Below are positions 1 to 5,087 of a stretch of 5,087 bases of DNA, in pieces; positions within the stretch are counted from its first letter, which is position 1, and each line of letters begins with the position of its first letter. Under the pieces are notes generated by a model that saw nothing but the letters and a program-made list of their open reading frames with translations, did not search any database and was not told where the DNA came from. Position numbers and translations under genes: made by a program. The stretch is taken from contig DATJZH010000136.1 in assembly GCA_035499215.1 (NCBI GenBank), positions 1 through 5,087 on the forward strand, written 5' to 3'. Source of the DNA: DATJZH01 sp035499215 (GTDB taxonomy: Bacteria; Actinomycetota; Actinomycetes; Streptosporangiales; Streptosporangiaceae).

Positions 1-12
1 GCTCTTGCGCGA

Positions 13-43
13 CCTACGGTACCGTAGCCTACGGTTACGTAAG
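13..43. promoter_or_regulatory. Four-half-site dyad operator upstream of the desaturase, probable TetR-type site
   Basis: Four alternating half-sites can be read: CTACGGT (14-20), ACCGTAG (21-27), CTACGGT (29-35) and the degenerate TACGTAAG (36-43). The first two form a perfect 14-base palindrome at 14-27. The middle two form a perfect 7-1-7 inverted repeat centred on base 28. The whole block is an imperfect dyad about that same base. The site ends 81 bases before the desaturase start. A TetR-family gene lies in the same transcription unit, so that protein is the natural candidate ligand, by analogy with other TetR regulators that control desaturase genes. A TTGCGC at 5-10 and TACGGT at 30-35 could be a -35/-10 pair with a long 19-base spacer, which would put the dyad over the promoter, but this promoter reading is weak. 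The symmetry is seen directly; the identity of the binding protein is inferred. Confidence 0.7.
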
Positions 44-124
44 CGTATTTGCATCGGCCCCTGCCCATGGTTATGCGGATCGCTCGCCATCAGATGCAGG
101 GCCCGATTGCTAGCGAGGATCCCT

Positions 125-1177
125 ATGACAACTACTGAGACCACGGGGCACGTGGCCGTGCTTGCGCCTCCGGCGCCCGCCCGGCCTGGCCCGCGGCCCG
201 ACCTGGATCCCGGCAAGGCCGGCGCGGGCGAGAAGATCCTTATCGCCGTCTTCGTTGCCGTGCCCATGCTTGCCCTGATCGCCGCGGTGCCGCTGGCCTG
301 GGGCTGGGGCATCGGCTGGCACGACATAGTGATCGCCGTCGCCTTCTACATGATCTCCGGCCTGGGGATCAGCATGGGTTTTCACCGGCATTTCACCCAT
401 TCGTCCTTTAAGGCGAGCAGGGGCCTGAAGATCGCCCTGGCGATCGCCGGCAGCCTGGCCATAGAAGGACCGGTGCTCACCTGGACCGCCGACCATCGCC
501 GGCACCACAAGTACAGCGACAAGGAAGGCGACCCGCACTCGCCGTGGCGGTTCGGCAGTGACTGGAAGGCGCTCGTCAAGGGCCTCGTCTTCGCCCATAT
601 CGGCTGGATGTTCGAGGGCAACCGCACCTCCAAGCAGAAATTCGTTCCTGACCTGCTGGCCGACGGTGACATCCGGCGGGTCTCTCGATCCTTTCCGTGG
701 CTGGTCGCGGTTTCCCTGCTCGCTCCCGCCCTCATCGGCGGCCTGTGGTCGATGTCCTGGCAGGGCGCCGTCACCGCGTTCTTCTGGGCCAGCCTGGTGC
801 GGATCGGCTTCCTGCATCACGTGACCTGGTCCATCAACTCGATCTGCCACACCTTCGGCAAGGCGGAGTTCGATGTCCGCGACAAGTCGCGGAACGTGTC
901 CTGGCTGGCGATACTGTCGTTCGGCGAGTCGTGGCACAACCTCCATCACGCCGACCCGACCTGCGCGCGGCACGGCGTCCTCAAGGGCCAGATCGACATT
1001 GCCGCCCGGCTGATCTGGCTGACAGAGAAGCTCGGGTGGGCGTACGACGTCCGGTGGCCGGACGAGCAGCGGCTCACCAGCAAGCACAGCGGCAGCTCGC
1101 GGAAGCTGGGCTCGATGACCAGGCGGGCGCCCGTAACGGCCGCCGCGGCTGGCTCAGCGCAGCGCAGCCAAGCATGA
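125..1177 (+). CDS. Membrane acyl-CoA (delta-9 type) fatty acid desaturase
   Basis: A 350-residue integral-membrane di-iron desaturase that introduces a cis double bond into a saturated acyl chain (acyl-CoA or acyl-lipid) using O2 and electrons from a redox partner. All three histidine boxes are present: HRHFTH at residues 87-92, HRRHH at 124-128 and HNLHH at 271-275. The extra conserved NS..H element (NSICH) is at 238-242. Hydrophobic segments lie near residues 38-60, 66-86, 99-119 and 190-232, the usual arrangement for the family. The first ~35 residues are a Pro/Ala-rich cytosolic tail. The ATG at 125 is chosen because GAGG (115-118) lies 6 bases upstream and the residues encoded before it are unlike any desaturase. 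The reading frame stays open back to base 5, but that extension crosses the operator at 13-43. The gene is followed 7 bases later by a TetR gene, implying one transcription unit. No ferredoxin or reductase partner is encoded nearby. Exact substrate and double-bond position cannot be read from sequence. Confidence 0.95.
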   Translation: MTTTETTGHVAVLAPPAPARPGPRPDLDPGKAGAGEKILIAVFVAVPMLALIAAVPLAWGWGIGWHDIVIAVAFYMISGLGISMGFHRHFTHSSFKASRGLKIALAIAGSLAIEGPVLTWTADHRRHHKYSDKEGDPHSPWRFGSDWKALVKGLVFAHIGWMFEGNRTSKQKFVPDLLADGDIRRVSRSFPWLVAVSLLAPALIGGLWSMSWQGAVTAFFWASLVRIGFLHHVTWSINSICHTFGKAEFDVRDKSRNVSWLAILSFGESWHNLHHADPTCARHGVLKGQIDIAARLIWLTEKLGWAYDVRWPDEQRLTSKHSGSSRKLGSMTRRAPVTAAAAGSAQRSQA

Positions 1178-1184
1178 TGGAGCA

Positions 1185-1838
1185 GTGAGCCAGCCCCCGA
1201 ATGCCAGCCGCAGACGAATGACCGGTAAGGAACGCCGCGAGCAGCTGCTCGATATCGGCCGGCGCCTGTTCGCCGAGCGCGGCCTGGACGGCACCTCGAT
1301 CGAGGAGATCGCCGCCCAGGCCGGCGTCTCCAAGCCGGTCGTGTACGAGCACTTCGGCGGCAAAGAAGGGCTGTACGCGGTCGTGGTCGACCGGGAGGTC
1401 GAGCGCTTCCTGGAGATGGCCACCCGGCTGCTGCTCGGCGACGACACGATGGAGAAGTTCGAAGTCGCCGCCGTTTCGCTGCTGCGTTACATCGAGGACA
1501 ACAGCGACGGGTTCCGGATCCTGGTCCGGGACTCCAACCCGGCGTCAGGGAAGGGGACGTTCGCCAGCCTGATCAGCGACGTCGCCAGCCAGGTCGAGTA
1601 CATCCTCGCTGACGTGCTGAAAGATCGTGGCTACGACCCGAAGCTGGCGCCGATGTATGCGCAGATGCTGGTCGGCATGGTTGCTTTCACCGGCCAATGG
1701 TGGCTCGACGCGCGCAAGCCGAAGATCGAGGAGGTCGCCGCCCACCTGGTCAACATGGCCTGGAACGGCCTGTCCCGGCTGGATCCCGAGCCGCGGATAT
1801 CTGACCAGGCCCTCCGGCGGCTGCGCGAGGACACCTGA
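1185..1838 (+). CDS. TetR/AcrR-family transcriptional regulator, probable regulator of the upstream desaturase
   Basis: A 217-residue one-component repressor. The N-terminal TetR DNA-binding domain spans about residues 13-65. The recognition region IEEIAAQAGVSKPVVYEHF (residues 39-57) is a textbook TetR helix-turn-helix, followed by GGKEGLYAVVVDRE (58-71). The C-terminal part (about 72-200) is the all-helical ligand/dimerisation domain and includes the segments GFRILVRDS and GMVAFTGQWWLD. The start is uncertain. GTG at 1185 has GGAG (1179-1182) only 2 bases away, which is tight. ATG at 1218 (residue 12, MTGKERREQ) begins just before the domain but has no clear ribosome-binding site. It lies 7 bases after the desaturase stop, so the two are probably co-transcribed, giving autoregulation if it binds the dyad at 13-43. 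By analogy with DesT of Pseudomonas, a TetR protein that reads acyl-CoA saturation and controls a desaturase, an acyl-CoA ligand is plausible. That ligand assignment is inference. Confidence 0.92.
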   Translation: MSQPPNASRRRMTGKERREQLLDIGRRLFAERGLDGTSIEEIAAQAGVSKPVVYEHFGGKEGLYAVVVDREVERFLEMATRLLLGDDTMEKFEVAAVSLLRYIEDNSDGFRILVRDSNPASGKGTFASLISDVASQVEYILADVLKDRGYDPKLAPMYAQMLVGMVAFTGQWWLDARKPKIEEVAAHLVNMAWNGLSRLDPEPRISDQALRRLREDT

Positions 1839-1877
1839 CGCGCGCCAGCCGCCGTTTCGCCTGTCCAGCCGGCGCGC
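1839..1877. terminator. Possible weak bidirectional terminator between convergent TetR and tam genes
   Basis: The 38 bases between the two convergent stop codons contain a 7-bp inverted repeat, GCGCGCC at 1840-1846 pairing with GGCGCGC at 1871-1877, whose last base falls in the tam stop codon. The intervening loop is 24 bases. No T-tract follows on either strand, so it is not a canonical intrinsic terminator, although actinobacterial terminators often lack the T-run. Position between convergent genes is the main support. Confidence 0.3.
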
Positions 1878-2665
1878 TAGCCGCGGCGCGCGACCACGAA
1901 AACCCGGCGGAACGGGAACGGCGTGCCATACGGCGCCGCCGGGTAGGCCTCCCGCAGCCGCGCGCCATAGGCCGCCAGGAACTCCTCGGCCAGGCCCCCC
2001 GGCAGGGCGGCCAGCACGGGACGCAGCCCGGACCCCCGGTACCAGCCGAGCACGGGATCATCGCCGTGCAGCATATGCAGGTACGTCGTCTCCCACGCAT
2101 CGACCTCGCAGCCGGCCCGGGCCAGCAGGTCGGCGTACTCGGCCGGATCAGCGTACTGCCGGTTCAGCTCGGCGCCCGCCAGCAGCGGGCGCCAGCGATC
2201 CGAGGCGGCCAGCTCGCGCAGGATCGCATGACCTGGCTGACCGAAGTTACCGGGAACCTGGAACGCGAGCCAGCCTCCGCCCGCAAGCATTGCGGACCAC
2301 CGGGTCAGCAGCTGCCGATGGCCGGGCACCCACTGCAGTACGGCGTTGCAGACGATCACGTCGGCCGGCCGGGGTGCCTGCCAGTCGCGCACGTCGCCCA
2401 GCGCGAAGCTCAGCCGGCCGCCGCTCACGCCCGATCTGCTTCCCGCTGGCAGCTGCCGGGCCGCGGCGATCATTTCTGCCGAGGAGTCGATGCCCTGAAT
2501 CTCGGCCGCTGGCCAGCGGCTGGCCAGCGTCGTCGTCAGCCGTCCGGGCCCGCAGCCCAGGTCGATGACCAGGCCCGGCTGGTCAGCGCGCACCCGGCTC
2601 ATCAATTCGAAAAACGGCCGCGAGCGCTCGTCCGGGTACCGCAGGTACTGACCCGGATCCCACAT
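1877..2665 (-). CDS. tam: Trans-aconitate 2-methyltransferase
   Basis: A 262-residue class I SAM-dependent methyltransferase that esterifies trans-aconitate, the inhibitory isomer of the aconitase intermediate. The N-terminus MWDPGQYLRYPDERSRPFF is the characteristic Tam start. The SAM-binding motif I is VIDLGCGPGRLT (residues 33-44), with acidic D60 in GIDSS after strand 2. DVRDW (91-95) and VCNAVLQWVP (105-114) are the next conserved blocks. The Tam-specific WETTYLH (191-197) and DPVLGW (203-208) follow, and PFRRVFVVAR closes the protein. Overall length and motifs match the actinobacterial and E. coli Tam family. The ATG at 2665 is chosen from family alignment. An in-frame TTG at 2677 would add 4 residues but sits directly against the AAGGGA Shine-Dalgarno-like sequence, which lies 12 bases from the ATG. 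It is divergent from a MarR gene with two palindromes between them, the known tam-tamR arrangement. Its role is to relieve aconitase inhibition when citrate-cycle flux is disturbed. Confidence 0.94.
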   Translation of the reverse strand: MWDPGQYLRYPDERSRPFFELMSRVRADQPGLVIDLGCGPGRLTTTLASRWPAAEIQGIDSSAEMIAAARQLPAGSRSGVSGGRLSFALGDVRDWQAPRPADVIVCNAVLQWVPGHRQLLTRWSAMLAGGGWLAFQVPGNFGQPGHAILRELAASDRWRPLLAGAELNRQYADPAEYADLLARAGCEVDAWETTYLHMLHGDDPVLGWYRGSGLRPVLAALPGGLAEEFLAAYGARLREAYPAAPYGTPFPFRRVFVVARRG

Positions 2666-2680
2666 GCCGATGTCCAATCC

Positions 2681-2692
2681 CTTGACGTCAAG
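2681..2692. promoter_or_regulatory. MarR/TamR operator box 1
   Basis: A perfect 12-base palindrome, CTTGACGTCAAG, lies 16 bases before the tam ATG and 39 bases before the tamR ATG. It has the TTGA-N2-TCAA core commonly recognised by MarR-family dimers. Its TTGACG (2682-2687) could also act as a -35 for tamR, with ACCGTA (2705-2710) as a poor -10 after 17 bases. Position between tam and a MarR gene suggests TamR binding. The palindrome is seen; the binding is inferred. Confidence 0.7.
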
Positions 2693-2708
2693 ATAGTCTC
2701 ATCCACCG

Positions 2709-2737
2709 TAGCTAGTCCGTTAGAGTCTCGATGTCAA
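2709..2737 (-). promoter_or_regulatory. Candidate sigma-70-type promoter of tam
   Basis: On the minus strand, TTGACA (2737 down to 2732) is a perfect -35 and TAGCTA (2714 down to 2709) a fair -10, separated by exactly 17 bases. The predicted transcript start is near base 2702, giving a leader of about 37 bases that contains operator box 1. The -35 is inside operator box 2, so repression by a protein bound there is easily explained. This is read from consensus only. Confidence 0.5.
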
Positions 2738-2739
2738 GA
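2726..2739. promoter_or_regulatory. MarR/TamR operator box 2, overlapping the tamR start codon
   Basis: TCTCGATGTCAAGA is an imperfect palindrome with one mismatched pair out of six. It has the same TNGA-N2-TCAA core as box 1, with the centres 46 bases apart. The ATG assigned to tamR (2731-2733) lies inside it. On the minus strand it contains a perfect TTGACA -35 for tam. A regulator bound here would cover both the tam promoter and the tamR translation start region. Confidence 0.6.
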
Positions 2740-3381
2740 GATATGCTGCACATCATGGCGCGGCAGACCGGATCCGATCGAGCCACGGCAGCACGAACAG
2801 CTGGCGCAGACGCCACCGCGGCGGACGCCGCCCCGGCGGCGTGGCCCGGTGCCCGCACGGGCATGCTCGGCGACGAGGTCGACGAGCTCGTGGCCGGCTG
2901 GCGGGCCGAGCGGCCCGACCTCGACGTTGCGCCGCTGCAGGTGCTGAGCCGGGTATCACGGCTGGCAAAGCACCTGGACCGGGCCCGGCGCGCGGCCTTC
3001 GCCGCGCACGGGCTGGAGCCATGGGAGTTCGACGTCCTCTCGGCCCTGCGCCGGCAAGGCCAGCCATATCGCCTCAGCCCTGGCGGCCTGCTGCGGGCGA
3101 CCCTGGTAACCTCGGGCACGATGACGAACAGGATCGACCGGCTGGCGAGAGCCGGGCTGGTCTGCAGGCATCCCGACCCGCAGGACAAGCGCGGGGTCCT
3201 GGTCGCGCTGACCGACCGCGGGCGCGAGGCCGCCGACGCTGCGCTGGCGGACCTGCTGATGAGCGAGCGCGAGCTGCTGACCGGGCTTGACGACGCGCAG
3301 CGCGGCCAGCTGGCCGGGCTGCTGCGGGTCTTGCTGGCTCCCTTCGACGCGGGGCAGCACACCCAGCAACAGCGATCTTGA
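2731..3381 (+). CDS. tamR: MarR-family regulator TamR, controlling divergent tam
   Basis: A 216-residue winged-helix repressor. The MarR core runs from about residue 68 to 207: the recognition region SPGGLLRATLVTSGTMTNRIDRLARAGLV (116-144), then the wing DPQDKRGVLVALTDRGRE (149-166), then C-terminal dimerisation helices. Position and orientation match TamR of Streptomyces coelicolor, which is divergent to tam and responds to citrate and aconitates. Ligand-site residues of the urate-responsive (HucR/UrtR) MarR branch are also present: W57 in the N-terminal helix, D101, R108 and R146, with the D-7-R-38-R spacing of HucR D73/R80/R118. Residues 1-44 are Ala/Thr/Arg-rich and unlike the family, and the first ~20 codons after 2755 have unusually many A/T third bases. 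The true start may therefore be ATG 2755 or ATG 2863 (M45, MLGDEVDELVAGW). ATG 2731 has a weak AGAG (2722-2725) 5 bases upstream. Identity as MarR is very secure; the TamR assignment is strong inference. Confidence 0.87.
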   Translation: MSRDMLHIMARQTGSDRATAARTAGADATAADAAPAAWPGARTGMLGDEVDELVAGWRAERPDLDVAPLQVLSRVSRLAKHLDRARRAAFAAHGLEPWEFDVLSALRRQGQPYRLSPGGLLRATLVTSGTMTNRIDRLARAGLVCRHPDPQDKRGVLVALTDRGREAADAALADLLMSERELLTGLDDAQRGQLAGLLRVLLAPFDAGQHTQQQRS

Positions 3382-3455
3382 GCTGACCGCCCGGGTACGC
3401 GCCCGACCGACCGGTTCATACACTGAGGATTCCTGTCACGCCGGGGGTCTGCACA

Positions 3456-4379
3456 GTGCGTCGCGCTGCCGTCATCGCCGTCGCCGCCGCCTGCGCACTT
3501 GCCGCCGGCACGGCCTGCTCGGATACCACCAGCAGCCGGGGATCCGCCAGCGGAGCCAGGTCAGCTGCCAGCGCGGCTCCTGGCCCGCGCTTCTACGTGT
3601 CCATGGGCGACTCGCTGTCTCAGGGGGACCAGCCGGACGCTGCCGGTGACAGCACGGCGACTGGGCAGGGCTATCCCGACCAGCTCTACGGGGCGCTGCG
3701 CCGCGGCACGCCCGGGCTGCGGATGGTCAAGCTAGGCTGTTCGGGCGAGACGACCGGCACCATGATCCACGGCGGGAAGTGCCGTTATCCGGGCGGATCA
3801 CAGCTCGCAGCGGCCGACCGCTTCCTGCGTGCCCACCGTGGCCATGTCTCGCTGATCACCATTGACATCGGGGCCAACGATCCGGACTCGTGCGTAAGGG
3901 GCCACTCGGCGGACGAGATCGCAGCGGGCACGATCGCCCGGTGCCTGAACTCGAGATTCCGAACCACCCTCGCCAGGCTGGCGACGATCCTGCAACGGCT
4001 GCGGGCGGCTGCGGGCAGGAAGGTGACGATCATCGGGATGAGCTACTACGTCCCCGAGCTGGCCGCCTGGCTCACCACCTTCACCGGCAAGGTGATAGCG
4101 GCGGTGAGCGAACGGCTCGTGGCCGCTTACAACGGGCTGCTCGCTGGCGTGTACAGGCGCTACCACGCTCGGGTCGCCGATGTTTTCGGCGCCTTCCACA
4201 GCGGCGACTTCAGCGACCGTGCGCGGCTGCCCGGGATCGGCACCGTCCCGCGCAACGTCGCGACCGTGTGCGAATGGACCTGGACCTGTGCCTCGCCGCC
4301 GCGCGGCCCGGACGAGCACGCTAACAAGATCGGCTACGGGGTCATCGCGCGGGCATTCCTGCTGGCCGACCGGCGCTGA
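3456..4379 (+). CDS. Secreted SGNH/GDSL-family hydrolase (esterase/lipase-like), putative lipoprotein
   Basis: A 307-residue exported serine hydrolase. The N-terminus MRR followed by an Ala-rich hydrophobic stretch and GTAC at residues 18-21 resembles a lipoprotein signal with Cys21 as lipidated residue, but Gly at -3 makes the lipobox non-canonical. A Ser/Ala-rich linker (22-44) precedes the domain. SGNH blocks: GDSLSQG (51-57) with nucleophile Ser53; GCSGET (94-99); GAND (139-142) with Asn141; and DEHANKIGY (286-294), giving catalytic Asp286 and His288. Six further cysteines (95/109, 146/163, 272/278) are spaced as three likely disulfides, as in extracytoplasmic Streptomyces lipases of this family. 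GTG 3456 is chosen because GGGGG (3443-3447) lies 8 bases upstream and the signal sequence begins there. Substrate is unknown (an acyl ester; lipid or acetylated polysaccharide are both possible). It starts 74 bases after tamR, so co-transcription is possible but not shown. A TACACT at 3419-3424 could be a -10, without a convincing -35. Confidence 0.9.
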   Translation: MRRAAVIAVAAACALAAGTACSDTTSSRGSASGARSAASAAPGPRFYVSMGDSLSQGDQPDAAGDSTATGQGYPDQLYGALRRGTPGLRMVKLGCSGETTGTMIHGGKCRYPGGSQLAAADRFLRAHRGHVSLITIDIGANDPDSCVRGHSADEIAAGTIARCLNSRFRTTLARLATILQRLRAAAGRKVTIIGMSYYVPELAAWLTTFTGKVIAAVSERLVAAYNGLLAGVYRRYHARVADVFGAFHSGDFSDRARLPGIGTVPRNVATVCEWTWTCASPPRGPDEHANKIGYGVIARAFLLADRR

Positions 4380-4403
4380 CCATCTGTGACCGGCGCTGAC
4401 CAT
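4368..4403. repeat. 16-base tandem direct repeat across the hydrolase stop codon
   Basis: GACCGGCGCTGACCAT occurs exactly twice, at 4368-4383 and 4388-4403, with a 20-base period and a 4-base spacer CTGT. The first copy contains the last codons and TGA stop of the hydrolase; the second lies in the 27-base gap before the convergent ABC-F stop codon. This looks like a local replication-slippage duplication. No strong hairpin or T-tract typical of a terminator is evident in this gap. Confidence 0.85.
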
Positions 4404-4406
4404 GGG

Positions 4407-5087
4407 CTAGAGCGACAGCTCCTCAGCAAGTGTCAGCCAGCACTCCTCGAGCTCGGCCTTCTCGGCCCCGACCGCGCGGTGCTGCGCGCCGAGCGCGATC
4501 AGCCGCTCGTAGTCGCCGGCATGCTCCGCCAGCGCGGCCTCGAGCTTGGATTCGGTGTCGGCAAGCCTCGCGAGCTGCCGCTCCAGCCGGGCCAGCTCCT
4601 TCTGCCCGGTCCGCTGGCGGGCTGCGGCGGAGGGCGGCGCACCGCCCGGATCGCGCGCTGCGGCAGCAGGCCGCGCCGCGCCAGTATCGGGCCGCCGGGC
4701 GCCCCGGCGATCGCGCAGCTCCAGGTACTGGTCCACACCGCCGGGCAGAGCGGGCAGCCTGCCGTCGATGAGCGCGACGACATGATCGGTCACCCGCTCG
4801 AGGAAATACCTGTCGTGGCTGACTGCCACGATCGACCCGGCCCAGCCGTCGAGCATGTCCTCAAACTCGGTCAGCGTCTCGATGTCGAGGTCGTTCGTGG
4901 GCTCGTCGAGCAGCAGCACGTTCGGCTCGGCCATCAGCACCATGAGCAGCTGGAGGCGCCGCCGCTCGCCGCCCGACAGCTCGCCGACAGGCGTCCACTG
5001 GCGGTCGCCGCGCAGGCCGAGGCGGTCCAGCAGCTGGCTCGCCGATGTCTCCCGGCGGCCGATCAGCAGCGAGCCGCGGACCTGCTG
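4407..5087 (-). CDS. ABC-F family ATP-binding protein (Uup/EttA-like), C-terminal part only
   Basis: The frame is open to the right edge, so 226 C-terminal residues are visible and the N-terminal nucleotide-binding domain, linker and second Walker A lie outside the window. Visible elements of the second ATPase domain, numbered from the edge: signature LSGGERRRLQLL (37-48), Walker B and D-loop VLLLDEPTNDLD (57-68), and H-loop SHDRYFLERV (90-99). A Pro/Ala/Arg-rich linker (about 128-160) leads to a charged, Leu-patterned C-terminal coiled coil (about 162-226), the feature that distinguishes Uup-like members. ABC-F proteins have no membrane domain; they act on ribosomes or nucleic acids, some giving resistance to ribosome-targeting antibiotics. 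EttA-type translation factor, Uup-type housekeeping factor and resistance factor cannot be separated from this fragment; the coiled coil favours Uup-like. It is convergent with the hydrolase gene, with 27 bases between stop codons. Confidence 0.93.
   Translation of the reverse strand, partial: QQVRGSLLIGRRETSASQLLDRLGLRGDRQWTPVGELSGGERRRLQLLMVLMAEPNVLLLDEPTNDLDIETLTEFEDMLDGWAGSIVAVSHDRYFLERVTDHVVALIDGRLPALPGGVDQYLELRDRRGARRPDTGAARPAAAARDPGGAPPSAAARQRTGQKELARLERQLARLADTESKLEAALAEHAGDYERLIALGAQHRAVGAEKAELEECWLTLAEELSL

Noticed and set aside
5..124. In-frame 40-residue N-terminal extension of the desaturase from an ATG-free upstream region
   Set aside because: The extension is Arg/Cys-rich and unlike desaturases, would translate through the operator dyad, and has no ribosome-binding site, whereas ATG 125 has GAGG at a 6-base spacing.
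110..1087. Long minus-strand open frame (325 codons) opposite the desaturase
   Set aside because: It is antisense to an unmistakable desaturase with all three histidine boxes. Its translation is Gly/Arg/Pro/Asp-rich with no recognisable domain, which is typical of shadow frames in high-GC DNA.
1627..2947. Two long overlapping plus-strand open frames (313 and 293 codons) opposite tam
   Set aside because: Translations are Arg/Pro/Ala-rich with no family resemblance, and they run antisense through tam and across the tam-tamR operator region. They reflect absence of stop codons in GC-rich DNA rather than coding.
125..3381. A new defence, mobile or biosynthetic system
   Set aside because: No transposase, integrase, CRISPR repeats, toxin-antitoxin or biosynthetic core genes were found. 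The genes belong to well-known families with coherent metabolic and regulatory roles.
2712..3423. Minus-strand open frames opposite tamR (235 and 155 codons)
   Set aside because: Ser/Arg-rich translations without domains, antisense to a clear MarR gene; they overlap the operator/start region of tamR.
3382..3455. A terminator or separate small gene between tamR and the hydrolase
   Set aside because: The 74 bases show no stable hairpin with a T-tract and no credible small reading frame with a ribosome-binding site; only a weak TACACT -10-like hexamer was seen.
4407..4943. Treating the ABC-F gene as complete from the ATG at 4943
   Set aside because: The open frame continues without a stop to base 5087, and the upstream residues encode the essential ABC signature LSGGE, so the internal methionine is not the start.

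Overview
The window is uniformly high-GC DNA with the strong G/C third-position bias, GTG starts and short intergenic gaps of an actinomycete (Streptomycetales/Streptosporangiales-like; the genus cannot be told from this stretch). There is no sign of a mobile element, CRISPR array, tRNA or rRNA. Every long stretch is explained by six genes, and no gap exceeds about 125 bases.

Layout. (1) Bases 13-43 hold an elaborate dyad made of four alternating half-sites. It lies upstream of a membrane acyl-CoA/fatty-acid desaturase (125-1177, +), followed after 7 bases by a TetR-family regulator (1185-1838, +). This looks like a self-contained membrane-lipid desaturation unit in which the TetR protein probably binds the upstream dyad. 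(2) Convergent to it is tam, trans-aconitate 2-methyltransferase (2665-1877, -). Divergent from tam is a MarR-family regulator (2731-3381, +) that matches TamR in both gene arrangement and conserved ligand-site residues. Their 65-base intergenic region carries two related TTGA-N2-TCAA-type palindromes whose centres are 46 bases apart, with candidate overlapping promoters. (3) A secreted SGNH/GDSL hydrolase with a lipoprotein-like leader (3456-4379, +) follows. (4) The C-terminal part of an ABC-F (Uup/EttA-like) protein on the minus strand runs off the right edge (4407-5087).

How the genes work together. The window contains two compact regulator/target pairs: fatty-acid desaturation with TetR, and aconitate detoxification with TamR. 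The second is a known type of circuit: TamR from Streptomyces coelicolor responds to citrate/aconitate-type ligands and controls tam when aconitase is impaired, for instance by oxidative stress. The hydrolase and the ABC-F protein show no evident functional link to these pairs.

I do not see a wholly new system here. The points most worth following are the four-half-site operator in front of the desaturase, the two-box operator/promoter arrangement between tam and tamR, and the conserved urate/citrate-type ligand residues in the MarR protein.
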